From Nemopilema nomurai (Eukaryota > Cnidaria > Scyphozoa > Rhizostomeae > Rhizostomatidae): DNA of 64,000 nucleotides. Both the position numbers and the translations under genes were made by a program. The stretch is from assembly GCA_003864495.1 (NCBI GenBank), contig ML133395.1, positions 88,856-152,855 of the forward strand, read 5' to 3'. Shown piece by piece: positions 44,014 through 59,996 of the stretch (its first letter is position 1; each line of letters begins with the position of its first letter). The notes beneath the pieces are model-generated. The model ran no database searches, was not told where the DNA came from, and worked only from the letters and a program-made list of their open reading frames with translations.

Positions 44014-44021
44014 CCCTTCTT

Positions 44022-44330
44022 TGCAAAAAAATTGCCCCTTAAATCTACCCCCAAAACAAATAAGGCAGATTAGCCTCAGTAAGACAAGAGCCTCCGGTCG
44101 AGAGAAAAAATGACGAAGTGCACAGGTACGCCGAAATCGAAGATCGGAAGGAGCGGACACTTGAAACGAAAGCTGTCAACGAGAAAATGACTCGCCACCC
44201 TTCGCGTGCATCACTCACACTCCTGTGACAATCGCTAGGACGGGGCTTGCAAAAGATCAAGGGTCGAGGCTCCCCCGGGGATTAGGGGGTGCTCTCTCCT
44301 CGATTAGCTTAGCTACTGAGAGAGCTTCTC
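44022..44330. other. flank between non-autonomous element and histone array
   Basis: No supported gene. This is the last non-array sequence; array-type spacer repeats begin at about 44.35 kb. Confidence 0.4.
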
Positions 44331-44349
44331 CTTAATAGTTCCTCTATAT

Positions 44350-47250
<2,901 letters not shown>

Positions 47251-47316
47251 ATTGATGTTGCTGGTCCTTCCTGTCCGGCAATCAAGATTCGTCCAAGTGC
47301 AAGCACACAGAAAAAC

Positions 47317-47332
47317 AGCTTTTTTAAAAGCT
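47317..47332 (+). terminator. histone 3' stem-loop (H4 fragment)
   Basis: AGCTTTTTTAAAAGCT forms a 6-bp stem with a TTTA loop and is followed by ACCA, the replication-dependent histone mRNA 3' end signal. It lies 66 bases after the stop. Confidence 0.95.
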
Positions 47333-47336
47333 ACCA

Positions 47337-49090
47337 AAAATGCCAAAGTTGCCTGATTTGGGCCTCGTAGCTTCACACGATTTCAAATTTTATTAGTCCA
47401 ACGTTCCTCCTTTCTTGTGAAAGGAAAAGAGCGCCTTTCTAGCCATATAATGTGTCGGTTCTGTTATAGGAAAACTTCCTTTCCAAAATTACTCCATCGT
47501 ATCGGTGACAAATTTTGGTCTCATTTTGTGATCAACAGTCTGTCGTGCATAGTGTTGATGGTGTTTGTAGGAAGAAAATAGTTCACCACTTAGCAGATTA
47601 TATTGAAATATATATTGGCTTTTCGGGTTTGAGTTTGAGATTGTCACTGTTTTTAGTTTGGAGCACTAGGGCTGATGAGCTCACTCCTTCCCCCTCTAGG
47701 CTATATAGAGAAATGAAGATGAACACATTTCAAGCCGGTCAAGAGAAAAATCACCTTCTCTGATTGAAAAGCACCTTTTCACCACAGCTTTTCGACTTGC
47801 TTCAAGAGATGTGAAAAAAGTTCTCATTCCTATCATTCTAGAACCAAGTTTCTAAAAGGTCATCATTTTTGTGTGTTGTTGTGAGGAGAAACAATTTCAT
47901 AAAACTAAATTCCGTGAAAGCAATCAATCTATGACTTGATTTTGATACTTTCCTATCATTTTATAACCAACGTTTAGACAATTTACCACGTGTTGATGTT
48001 GAATTAATGCAAAATAAAGTTGAAATTCTGTATTATCAATATATAGGTAGTTTTGACTTGATTCTGATTCCTTGTGTTTAGTAAAGTTCATCAAGAGTTG
48101 TAAAGGGAGCTTCTTTTGCTCCATCAAATCAACCAATACTTTCATCATATGTCCATTGATGTAAAAGAAAGTTAAAACATTGTAGTGCTACAAAATAACA
48201 AGCAGTGTTATATTTTGGTTTGATAACCTTTTGAGATTGTTCATTAAAACATTTAAAAGAAGCTTCCTCTCACATCATTTTTGAGGGAAAAGTTAAGCAT
48301 TTCTTTAATGTGAAAACATTCTAATTAAACAAGCAGTGTTTTATTAGCACTTGTTTACTTTGTTTGACTTTCCATCAAATCTTGCAAAGGAAGCTGCTTT
48401 TTATCATTCTAGACTCAGTAACCAAGAATTTCTTCATATCTTGGTGCAGTTTGATGTAAAATGATATGAAAACACTGTATTTCCATGAAATAAGCAGGGT
48501 TATACTTGGGTTTACTTTTACATTCCAGAATCAATAATCAAGCATTTCATCAAATGTTGGTGTTATTTGGGGTAGAAAAGTGAGAGTACTGCAGTGCCAT
48601 AAAACAAGCAGGGTTATACTTGAGCTTGATAACTTTTTTAAGGTTCTTCTTCAAGACATAGAAAAAATGATTCTTTTTCAATCCTTTCAGAATCAATAAT
48701 CAAGTATTTCGTGACAGAAAATTTTTTTTGGTCTAGAAGAAAGTCAGACAATTTTAATGTTGATGATGGTGTTTAATGTTCTTAGACTGAAAAGAGAGCA
48801 ATTAATAATGAACTTGTCCAGTTTGGGATTAAAACACATTCGTTCGAAACAAAGATCCCAAAAGCACGAATTTTCCTAGTTACAACTCTCCTGGAGGGTT
48901 CTCGCCCAATACCGACCCTAAAATGCCCAATATGAAGTACACATAACAACAACGAGAAATGACGAAAAAATTTACCGGCACAAGTATGAAGGAAAGAAAA
49001 CCTCGTAAACCAGAAACTAGAAATTAGTATTCTATCAGTAATTAAGAATGTCGTGTGTGTCACAAGAAGGTAAACCAATTTTAGCATCTT
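47337..49090. other. H4-H2A spacer, unit 1
   Basis: Non-coding. It is collinear with 58371-59930 (shared TAGCAGATTATATTGA, TTGGCTTTTCGGG and later spacer repeats) but about 0.1-0.2 kb longer through small indels. It includes the diverged satellite at about 47.8-48.7 kb. Confidence 0.8.
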
Positions 49091-49094
49091 TGGT

Positions 49095-49110
49095 GGTTTT
49101 TAAAAAAACC
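49095..49110 (-). terminator. histone 3' stem-loop (H2A copy 1)
   Basis: On the minus strand GGTTTTTTTAAAAACC plus ACCA, 44 bases after the H2A stop. The stem differs from the AGCTTT type used by H2B, H1 and H4. Confidence 0.95.
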
Positions 49111-49154
49111 GTTTTTCAATGCATAGATAACAAGAGATGGCCAACCGAAGTGAC

Positions 49155-49538
49155 TTATGACTTGGCGGCCTTCGTCTCAGTCTTCTTTGGAAGAAGCACT
49201 GCCTGAATGTTGGGCAAGACACCACCCTGTGCAATGGTGACTCCACTCAGCAACTTGTTCAACTCCTCGTCGTTCCTGATGGCGAGCTGCAAGTGACGAG
49301 GGATGATTCTTGACTTCTTGTTGTCTCTTGCTGCATTGCCAGCCAACTCCAAGATTTCTGCAGACAGATACTCGAGAACGGCTGCCAAATAGACGGGAGC
49401 CCCAGAGCCAACTCGCTCGGCATAGTTGCCCTTCCTCAACAATCGGTGGATACGTCCGACTGGAAACTGTAATCCAGCTCTGGATGTCCTAGATCTCGCC
49501 TTAGCCTTGGCTTTTCCACCTTTTCCACGTCCAGACAT
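49155..49538 (-). CDS. histone H2A, copy 1
   Basis: Core histone that pairs with H2B in the nucleosome. The 127-residue protein starts [20 protein letters not shown], has the histone-fold run [20 protein letters not shown] and the acidic-patch residues around [15 protein letters not shown] and NDEELNKLL, and ends [10 protein letters not shown] without an SQ motif, so it is a canonical replication-dependent H2A and not H2A.X or H2A.Z. There is no intron. It is transcribed away from H2B across a 337-bp shared upstream region. The stem-loop downstream on the same strand marks cell-cycle-regulated mRNA processing. The coding sequence looks identical to copy 2 at 59997-60380. Confidence 0.98.
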   Translation of the reverse strand: MSGRGKGGKAKAKARSRTSRAGLQFPVGRIHRLLRKGNYAERVGSGAPVYLAAVLEYLSAEILELAGNAARDNKKSRIIPRHLQLAIRNDEELNKLLSGVTIAQGGVLPNIQAVLLPKKTETKAAKS

Positions 49539-49875
49539 GATTGCTTCAATAAAAGATTTTCTTCAACGAGTTGACTTGACTGCGAAAGTGCAAGGGAACG
49601 ATTGCTAGTAGTACCCGCCAAAAGCAACATTTGAAAGCGGCATTCATTCGAAACGCGCCAATCGTCGCCTGCTCGAGTCGGCCATTTCGACGAACCAGGC
49701 GAAGACAGCCAATCGGCTGCGACCCTGGTCGGTCACGCGGTCTTCGGGCTCATTCTCGATGGCAAGGCGAGCTGGACTCAAATAAAGCAAGCGTGCCTTG
49801 GCGCCAAACCATCAAACCGAACTTGCTTGTCTCAATTCGAGAGTTGAGTGAATTTTATAGAGAGAAGTCGCAAAC
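49539..49875. promoter_or_regulatory. divergent H2A/H2B promoter region, unit 1
   Basis: 337 bp between the two start codons, GC-richer than the spacers. CCAAT occurs at 49659-49663 and 49709-49713, the classic histone promoter box. An AAATAAAG at 49780-49787, about 90 bases before the H2B start, may act as TATA. The region is conserved almost base for base at 60381-60716. Confidence 0.7.
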
Positions 49876-50283
49876 ATGTCTGACGCCCCAGCTAAAGGAG
49901 GAAAACAGGCCCCGAAGGTCGCCAAGAAGGGAGAGAAGAAAGCAGGAGTTGGTAAAAAGGGTGGCAAGGCCGGCTCAGGAGAAAAGAAAAGGACGAAGAA
50001 GCGCAAGGAAAGCTACTCTATCTACATCTACAAGGTGCTCAAACAAGTCCACCCTGACACGGGAATTTCCAGCAAGGCCATGAGCATCATGAACTCGTTT
50101 GTCAACGACATTTTCGAGAGGATCGCTCAAGAAGCCTCGCGACTTGCCCACTACAACAAGAAGGCGACGATCACTTCGAGGGAAATCCAGACATCTGTCC
50201 GACTTCTCCTTCCCGGTGAACTTGCCAAGCATGCGGTCAGCGAGGGCACCAAGGCCGTCACCAAGTACACGTCCAGCAAGTAA
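49876..50283 (+). CDS. histone H2B, copy 1 (intact)
   Basis: A 135-residue H2B. It has a rather long lysine/glycine-rich tail ([40 protein letters not shown]), then the fold [38 protein letters not shown] and [20 protein letters not shown], ending KYTSSK with the lysine that is ubiquitinated in other animals. It is intronless, divergent to H2A and followed by a stem-loop. This is the intact reference for the frameshifted copy at 60717-61123. Confidence 0.98.
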   Translation: MSDAPAKGGKQAPKVAKKGEKKAGVGKKGGKAGSGEKKRTKKRKESYSIYIYKVLKQVHPDTGISSKAMSIMNSFVNDIFERIAQEASRLAHYNKKATITSREIQTSVRLLLPGELAKHAVSEGTKAVTKYTSSK

Positions 50284-50343
50284 ACTACCTGACCTGCCCT
50301 GGAGAGTTTGCTTCATTCTGCTCTCAAACGGTCAACAAAAAAC

Positions 50344-50359
50344 AGCTTTTTTAAAAGCT
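50344..50359 (+). terminator. histone 3' stem-loop (H2B copy 1)
   Basis: AGCTTTTTTAAAAGCT followed by ACCA, 60 bases after the stop. Confidence 0.95.
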
Positions 50360-50363
50360 ACCA

Positions 50364-52439
50364 AATTCGCCAATTATTTCCTCAACCTTGAATGCACACG
50401 AATTGTTTCCCTCTCTCCAATTTTTTCCGTTCTTAACAATTTTTTCTTGTTTCACTACAAAGACGATGAGAATGCCAAAGGGGAAGCGAAGATAAGATAT
50501 ATCTACAGTCTCGTGCTTTTGATGACTGGTGCTCGCATGTTTGACAAGGCAAGAAGTGCTCCGTTCCCATTCTGAACCACAAATAATTAACGACACGGGC
50601 AGCACCAAATAAATGTTTTCATCAGGTTTTGCTTGAATCTGAATAACAGGTTTTTAACTTTTTTCAAACTTCAGTCCCACCCTACATGTCAGTGATTACT
50701 TGTTTTCCAGAGCTGAATCACTCTCAGATCTAAAAGCAAATTCACCTCTCATATCCTGCCCATAAATTTGGATCAGTCTACCATCTAAACTAGAATCTGC
50801 ACATCTACCATCAAACATCTATAGTTTCAAACATAAGATCAGAGATGAAGTGTTTTATGATCTACAAAGTCAGGAGGATATATTTTATGGAAAGCCCAAA
50901 TTCAGCTAAGGAAATGTTCTAGCTAGCATTTTCCAGAATAACTTTTTTCCAAGTTTTCGATACAAAACCCATTTTGCATGAACAAATTTTTTTAAACACC
51001 CCTGGAGGGACCATCATGTGAGCCGGTTGTATTGACCTTTTCAATGTTATTCCTGCCATCTTTACCATAAAATAGCCAAGTCTAGAAATCGGCATTAACC
51101 CAAAATTGCAAGACCAACATATTAATATACAAACTCGTGTACATAAAATAAAAATCAGTTAATTTGCCTTGTTGAAAAATAATTACGAAAACATTCATAC
51201 CCTTTTTTACAGTGAAGAAATGTTATAAGATCAAAATGACAATGTCCACTGTTCAAAATGAGTGCTACTTTCTAAATTTCAAAACAATTATGCATTATGG
51301 TCTACTTCCTCAGCATATTGTCGAAGTTTTTAATGACAGATCATGTCTGGCATCAAGACTTGTGCTTCCTCAATCCGAATTTCAACTTAATTTTTCGCGA
51401 CTCAAGAGCTTACGAAAGGCTTGCACAGTCTGTTCAGCAAGCCACTGTTTTAAAGTCTCCAAACAAAGGAATTTGACATGTAATTCTGGATAACCACTTT
51501 CATGTGTCCCATCAAATCAAAATTACATTTTATTAGAAATCGGAATAGTCCCACACAATTACAAGGCCAACATGATTGAATATATACAAAGCCGTGTGCA
51601 TCAAATCGAAAACAGTTTATTTTGTCTCCTTTCAACATCAAGAAAAGTCACCCTTTCCCTTCACCCTTTCACATTTGCGGGTAACATCTCTCACCTTCAT
51701 TTACAGGTGAAAAATGTAAAAATGTTATCAGTTAAAATGCCAATATTCACTGTTCAAAATGAGTGTGGATTTCCAAATTTCAATTTTATGAATTTCAAAT
51801 TTTCAAACAATTATGCATTACGATCTATTTATTGTGCAAATCGTAGATTTTTCAAAATCAGCTTCGTTTTGCCTTTTCGAACTTTGTAATGACAGATCAT
51901 AACTGCCATCTAGAGTTGTGCTTCCTCAATCGAATTTCAACTTAATTTTTCGCGATCCAAGAGCTTACGAAAGGCTTGCACAGTCTGTCCAGCAAGCCAC
52001 TGTTTTAAAGTCTCAAAAACATCCATCCATTATCATTTTCGAAGCATGCCGGGAGGAAACAAATCTAGTTTAACGTGGAACGTAAGCATTTCCAACAACG
52101 CAACACGATGTGGAGAATTGCGCTCATAGGCATTACCTGTACCCCTCAAAAAGCATCTTTATAAAGAAATTAATACATAAGACTTTATTTCGATACTTTG
52201 AATAATCTTTTTGCGTTATTTAATGTCTATGTGCCAATTAAATGTAGGCAAAGAAGCACAACATCGACGGCCATTTTGGCCTGAGCAGTCAGCGGTCACG
52301 TGTACTTTTGGCGCCTAGATGCAAAATGATTTTGAATCGTTGAAAAGTGAAGGAGGGCATCCAGTTTTGTGTCGCAGTTGCGAAGAACTTTACGTTAGAT
52401 TGTCGAACCACTTGCTCATTTCCAAAAAAAGCCATCGTT
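50364..52439. other. H2B-H1 spacer, unit 1, with two diverged 0.5-kb blocks
   Basis: No gene. Two related blocks, about 51110-51490 and 51560-52045, share TGTTCAAAATGAGTG, CAAACAATTATGCATTA, AATGACAGATCAT, GCTTCCTCAATC and GGCTTGCACAGTCTG. Further copies are at 62.6-63.15 kb and from 63.77 kb. The H1 promoter must lie near the 3' end; an in-frame upstream extension from 52319 shows no histone character. Confidence 0.7.
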
Positions 52440-53071
52440 ATGGATTCATCTGCGGCGTCACCCAAGAAACCAAAAAGGCAGCAGCACCCAAGAAGCCGGC
52501 TGCTCATCCTGCATACAAGGACATGATCGCGGAGGCAATCAGAAGCCTGAAGGAAAGAAACGGCTCGTCGAGGCAGAAAATAGCCAAGTATTTGCAGGCT
52601 AATTACAAAGGCCTTGGTGATGAGAGCGCTTTGAAGAGAAACCTGAAGGCTTCCTTGAAGAAACTTGTCGCATCGGGCTCACTCGTGCAGACGAAGGGGG
52701 TGGGAGCTTCGGGGTCGTTCAAGCTACCTGTCGCCGCGAAGAAAGCAGCAGCAGAAAAGAAGCCGGTCGCAGCAAAGAAAGCTGTGAAAAAGCCAGCAGC
52801 ACAGGCTAAGAAGAGTACGCAGCCTAAAAAGGCCAGTACCAGTTCAGTGAAGAAGAGTCCCGCGAAAAAGAAGGCAACGACAGCGAAGAAAGCAACTGGT
52901 GCTAGCAAGTCCCCCAAGAAGCCCAAAGCTAAAGTAGCCAAGAAACCAAAGGCTGCTGCAAGCAAGAAGGCTTCGGTGGCTGGAAAGAGCAAACCGAAAA
53001 AGGCTGCAGCTAAGAAGACGGCAAAGTCACCTGCTGCAAAGAAATCCAAGGCCAGCAAGTCGAAGAACTGA
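52440..53071 (+). CDS. linker histone H1 (start separated by a likely one-base slip)
   Basis: The winged-helix domain is clear: HPAYKDMIAEAIRSLKERNG, SSRQKIAKYLQANYKGLGDE, LKRNLKASLKKLVASGSLVQ and TKGVGASGSFKL. It is followed by a long lysine/alanine/serine tail with SPKK-type motifs, ending at 53071. The frame is open upstream to 52319, but that extension is not histone-like. At 52440 an ATG in another frame gives MDSSAASPKKP, a typical H1 beginning, and one additional A in the A5 run at about 52472-52476 would join it to KKAAAPKKPAAHPAYKD. I therefore take 52440 as the true start. H1 binds linker DNA. It is the only H1 in view and a stem-loop follows. Confidence 0.9.
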
Positions 53072-53126
53072 GGGCTCAGTTCTCCAGACATGTTCGTCTT
53101 AGTGCGCCATCCTGTCCATGCAAAAC

Positions 53127-53142
53127 AGCTTTTTTAAAAGCT
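53127..53142 (+). terminator. histone 3' stem-loop (H1)
   Basis: AGCTTTTTTAAAAGCT with ACCA, 55 bases after the H1 stop. H1 therefore belongs to the replication-dependent set. Confidence 0.95.
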
Positions 53143-53146
53143 ACCA

Positions 53147-56100
53147 AATAGTTGGATATCTTGTCTTGACAAGCCTTGTTGGCTGCATCGATCACTCGCA
53201 TTTTTAATGGCTTTTTTGCTTTCTGCGTAGACCAACCCAACATTAAAATGAGCATACCTATAGCTTAAATGGTTACTGATTGTTTCAGCTTAACCATAAC
53301 TGTGATCTGAAGGTTCCCATCCAGGAACTCTGAAACATGTGGTGGGTTGGCTTGGTAACATTTAGAGAAGCTTTTTAATACTGTAGTTCTGTAATGCACG
53401 CAAAATAAGTTTTGAAAGAAGCAACTTGAGACTTGCTTTGAACACGTGAATATTAGTTTTTATTGGGAAGTGAAGAAAGCATTATATTCTAAAATGAAGG
53501 CTCAACCTATTTACCATAATCTGTGTCAGGCTCAACCTCTTTTCTAGTAGATAAAAGTTAACACACTCTTTTCACAAAACCAGCAGTTCTGGACCTTGTG
53601 TTAGCAATAAAGTGTGTGGAATTCAAATTGAATAGTGACTTAGAAAGTTTTCCATCCAATCTGACAAAAGTGAATTTTGGGGCACTTTTTGAAACACTTT
53701 CTCACCACAGCTTTTCGATTTGCTTTAGGAGATGTGAATAAAGTTCTCATTCCTATCATTCTTGGACCAGATTTCTAAAATTTCAGCAAAGTTTGGTGTT
53801 GTTGTGAAGACAAATAATTTCAAAAAACTAAATTCCCTGAAAGCTATCAATCTAGGACTTGATTTTGATATTTTACTATTATTATAACCAGCATTAAAAC
53901 AATTTACCATGTGTTGATGTTGAATTGATGTAAAACAAAGTTTGAATTCTGCTTCTCAATAAAAAGGTAGTTTTAATTTATTTTCATTCCCAGTGTTTAG
54001 TAAATTTCATCAAGAATCCTGAAGGGAGCTTCTTTTGCTATCATTCAATCAAATCAACCAATACTTTCATCACATGCCCAGTGATGTAAAAGGAAGTTAA
54101 AACGCTGTAGTAATCCCAAATGGCAAGCAGTTTTATAGTTTGGTTTGATACTTTTTGAGGTTTTCATCAAGATTTGCATAGGAAGCTTCTTTTAGTAGAA
54201 TCATTCCAAAATCAACAACAAGCAATTCATCATATATTGGTGTTGTTTGATGTAAAACAGTCCAGTGAAAATAGTCCATTTCCATAAAACAAGCATTGTT
54301 TTATTCTTGGGTTTTATAACTTTTTGAGATTGTTCATCAAAAGATGTAAAAGAAGCTTCCTCCTCTATCATTATTGAGGGAAAAGTTAAGCATTTCATTA
54401 TATGATAGTGTTGTTGATGTAAAATAAAGTGAAAACATTGTATTCCAATAAAACAAGCAGTGTTTTATTACAACTTATTACCTTTCTTTGATTTTTCACC
54501 AAGTCTTGACTCATCATTCTAGACTAGATAACCTAGGATTTCTTTGTACCTTTATGCAGTTTGATGTAAAATGAAGTGAAAACACTATATTTCCATGAAA
54601 TAAGCAAGGTTGCATTGGGTTTGATAACTTTTTTATGGTTCTTTACAAAGGGTTTTAGAATAAGCTTCTGTTGCAATCATGCCAAAAACAACAATCAAAC
54701 AGTTTGTCATATGATTGTGTTGTTGATTCAAAACAAAGTTAAAATTCTGTATTCTTATTAAGCATTTTGATTTGATTTGGATTCCTAGTGTTGGGTGATT
54801 TTCATCAAGAGTTGTAAAGAAAGCTTACTTTGCTATCATTCCAGAATCAATAATCATACATTTCATCATATGTTGGTGCTATTTGCGAGTAAAATATGAA
54901 GAACTGCAGTTCCATAAAGCAAGCAGTGTTATACTTAAGCTTGATAATTTTTGTGGTTCTTCTTCAGGACATGGAAAGAATTCTTCTTTTTAAATCATTC
55001 TGGATTCAATAACCAAGTATTTAGGGATATAAAAGTGGTTTTTTATGTTAAACAAAATAAAAATACTACTTTCCCAGAAATCAAGTAGTATTATTCTTGG
55101 GTCTGACAATTTTTTAAGATTCTTCATCTAAACATGCATAGAAAGCGTCTTTTGATATCATTCCAGAATCAATAATCAAGCACTTCTTCATATGAAAGTG
55201 TTCTTTTTTGTAAAACAGAAAGAAAATGCTGAATCTCCAAAAAACAAGAAGTTTTTTCTTGGGTCTGACAACTTTTTGATGTTCTTCTTCAAGACATGCA
55301 AAGCCAGCTTCTTTGATATCATTCCCGAATCCATAATGAAGCAATTCGTCATATGATAGTGTTGTTTGATTTAAAGCAAAGTTAAAATTCTATATTCTCA
55401 TTGACAAGAAGTTTTGATTTGATTTGGATTCCTAGTGTTGGGTTATTTTCATCAAGATCTGTAAAGGAAGCTTCTTTTTATATAATTTCATGATCATCAA
55501 TCAATGTTTTCGTCATATGTTGGTGTTCTTTGATGTAAAACAAAATAAAAACACTGTTTTTTCATAAAACAAGCAGTGTTTTACTGGTTTTGATAACTTT
55601 GTTGGGTTTTCCTTCAAAACTTGTAAAGGAAGCTTTTTGCTATCATTCCAGAATCAACAATAAAGCAGGTAATCACATCTTGGTGCAGTTTGATAAATTT
55701 TGGTTTGATATTTTTTGAGATTTGTAATGAGGAATTGAAATGAAAGCTTCCTTTGCTATCATTCCACAACCAAAATCAAGCATTTCATCATGTGATAGTC
55801 TCCTTTGATGTAAAACAGATAATGAAAGTGCTGCATTTCCATTAAACAAGCAGTGTCATACTTGGGTTTGACAACATTTTGAGGTTCTTCAAAAAGTTTT
55901 GTAAAGAAAGCTTCTTTTTATAGAGTTTTTGCAAAAATTCAATTTTTTTCCTTATCATTCAAAAACCATCTTTCTGTATTCATTTTCCATATGTTTGTGT
56001 AGTAACCACTCAAAAGAAATAGCTCTTGAGTTGATTTGGACCACTAAATGTGTGAATACTACATAAGAGGGTTGAAGGAGCCCTCCATTCCATCATTCCC

Positions 56101-56800
56101 AAATCAGTTTTCTACCAATTAAATTTTGACCACCTTTTGACCTAACAATTTACTATTTGTTCATTACGCAGAGAAGGCTTCAATTAAGCAAGAGGGCTTC
56201 AATGAAGAGTGTTCTCCACCTCATCATTTCAATATCCTTTTCTTAATTCCAAACAATTTACCACATGTTGATAAGCAATGTAAGACCTGGTTTTGACTTG
56301 AAAATGTCGGCACGAATTTACCCGTAAGACACACCTAGTCATACTACATTCACGAAATATCTGACCTAAAATGATTTTTCCAGAACGTAATAAGGGACAG
56401 CTGTATCGCGTTGTTTATGTAATGGAGACAGCTTTAGATTTGATTTAGAGAACAGTTGCGTGGATTTACAAAAGAAAGGTAGATGCAGCTCTTCAGAATA
56501 ATGTGTCTGTTAGCATTTTAAATAAAAGATCATTAGGAGCTTTCAGAAACCCTTTAATCAGAGTAACTCATTAGCGTAGCCAAAAGAATACTAGCTATAA
56601 AAAATAATATATAATATCAACTTTGACTAACTAGGAATTTGTAAGAGGAAGTTTATTTCGAAATTTAAATGATTCAATTTAGCTAATTTTATATTGTGCT
56701 TTACTACTTTGGTAGGTTTTGTACATGAATGCATAGGCGTAAATCTTTAGAGAAATATCGCTGTGTGCAATGGGATAGAGAAACATCGTTTTGGCGTTCG
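53147..56800. repeat. H1-H3 spacer made largely of a diverged ~150-170-bp tandem repeat
   Basis: From about 53.6 to 56.2 kb a unit recurs with the phrases AAGCTTCTTTTGCTATCATT, CCAGAATCAA, TTTCATCATATG, TTGGTGTTGTTTGATGTAAA, CATTTCCATAAAACAAGCAG and TTTGATAACTTTTT. Successive ACAAGCAGTGTT sites near 54292, 54453, 54602 and near 54920, 55085, 55246 are 149-165 bp apart. Similarity between units is loose. No gene is present; short frames here are accidental. Confidence 0.75.
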
Positions 56801-56804
56801 TGGT

Positions 56805-56820
56805 GGTTTTTAAAAAAACC
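56805..56820 (-). terminator. histone 3' stem-loop (H3)
   Basis: On the minus strand GGTTTTTTTAAAAACC followed by ACCA, 46 bases after the canonical H3 stop position (56867-56869). Confidence 0.95.
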
Positions 56821-56838
56821 GTTTTAAACGAAATCTCA

Positions 56839-58285
<1,447 letters not shown>

Positions 58286-58350
58286 ATTGATGTTGCTGGT
58301 CCTTCCTGTCCGGCAATCAAGATTCGTCCAAGTGCAAGCAACAGAAAAAC

Positions 58351-58366
58351 AGCTTTTTTAAAAGCT
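58351..58366 (+). terminator. histone 3' stem-loop (H4)
   Basis: AGCTTTTTTAAAAGCT followed by ACCA, 65 bases after the stop. Confidence 0.95.
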
Positions 58367-58370
58367 ACCA

Positions 58371-59930
58371 AAAATGCCAAAGTTGCCTGATTTGGGCCTC
58401 GTAGCTTCACACGATTTCAAATTTTGTTTTTCTGCTTTTCGTTCAGTAGCTACATTTCGTCAATTTATATTTTCTACCCGTTGGTTCGATTGAAACTACC
58501 GAATCTGGTCCTGCATATTGCCTTGTTGTACGTTGTGCCAGTAGATTAGTCAAACTTTCCTTCCTTTGCAGAAAACAGTAAACAAGCCCGTTTCTAGTCA
58601 CATAATGTGTCGGGTCAGTTATTGATAAACTTGATTCTAAATTACTCCATCGTATCGTTGGGGAATTTTTTCCTTGTTTGTATGAGGTTCAACTGTCTAT
58701 CGTCCTTCATAGTTGCCTGTAGGTAGAAAATAATTCACTTAGCAGATTATATTGAGATGTATATTGGCTTTTCGGGATTGAGTTCGCGATACCAAGACCA
58801 ACAACTACTTTTTCTACAAATTGCCACGGATTTGTATTCTAGAATTGTATTCCACATCTCAGATTGAAAAAGCCCCTTTTCACCACAGCTTTTTGATTTG
58901 CTTCAAGAGATGCGAATAAAATTCTCATCCCTATCATTCTAGTACCAAGTTTCTAAAAGGTCATCATTTTTGTGTGTTGTTGTGAGGAGCAAACAATTTC
59001 ATAAACTAAATTCCGTGAAAGCAATCAATCTAGACTTGATTTTGATACTTTCTATCATTTTATAACCAACGTTTAGACAGTTTACCACGTGTTGATTGAA
59101 TTAATGCAAACAAAGTTGAAATTCTGTATTATAAATATAGGTAGTTTTGACTTGATTCTGATTCCTAGTGTTTAGCAAAGTTCATCAAGAGTTTTAAAGG
59201 GAGCTTCTTTTGCTGTCATATCATAATCAACCAATACTTTCATCATATGTCCATTGATGTAAAAGAAAGTTAAAACATTGTAGTATTATCAGTTTTATGT
59301 AAAATAATGTGAAAACACTGTATTTCCATGAAATAAGCAGGGTTATACTTGGGTTTACTTTTACATTCCAGAATCGATAATCAAGCATTTCATCAATGTT
59401 GGTGTTATTTGGGATAGAAAAGTGAAGTACTGCAGAGCCATAAAACAAGCAGGGTTATACTTGAGTTTGATAACTTTTTCAAGGTTCTTCATCAAGACAT
59501 ACAAAAAATGATTCTTTTTCAATCCTTTCAGAATCAATAATCAAGTATTTCTTGACAGAAAATTTTTTTTGGTCTAGAAGAAAGTCAGACAATTTTAATG
59601 TTGATGATGGTATTTAATGTTCTTAGACTGAAAAGAGAGCAATTAATAATGAACTTGTCCAGTCTGGGATTAAAACACATTCGTTCGAAACAAAGATCCC
59701 AAAAGCACGAATTTTCCTAGTTACAACTCTCCTGGAGGGTTCTCGCCCAATACCGACCCTAAAATGCCCAATATGAAGTACACATAACAACAACGAGAAA
59801 TGTCGAAAAAATGTACCGGCACAAGTATGGAGGAAGGAAAACCTCGTAAACCAGCAACTAGAAATTAGTTTCTATGAGTAAGTAAGAATGTCGTGTGTGT
59901 CACAAGAAGGTAAACCAATTTTAGCATCTT
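58371..59930. other. H4-H2A spacer, unit 2
   Basis: Collinear with 47337-49090, with several small deletions and substitutions. The last 300 bp before H2A are nearly identical between units. It contains the same satellite-like phrases at about 58.9-59.6 kb. No gene. Confidence 0.8.
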
Positions 59931-59934
59931 TGGT

Positions 59935-59951
59935 GGTTTTTAAAAAAAACC
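59935..59951 (-). terminator. histone 3' stem-loop (H2A copy 2), one base longer
   Basis: Same as 49095-49110 but with eight A instead of seven on the plus strand, giving a 17-base element and a 5-base loop or shifted pairing. The extra base is in a homopolymer. Confidence 0.9.
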
Positions 59952-59996
59952 GTTTTTCAATGCATAGATAACAAGAGATGGGCCAACCGAAGTGAC

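Noticed and set aside
49310..50316. Open frames antisense or shifted within H2A and H2B
   Set aside because: Shadows of the GC-rich histone coding sequence.
54201..55344. Short minus-strand frames in the H1-H3 spacer
   Set aside because: Frames arise from the diverged tandem repeat and change from unit to unit.
58460..58500. GGTTCGATTG resembling a tRNA B box in the H4-H2A spacer
   Set aside because: No acceptor stem or A box; the corresponding part of unit 1 does not preserve it.
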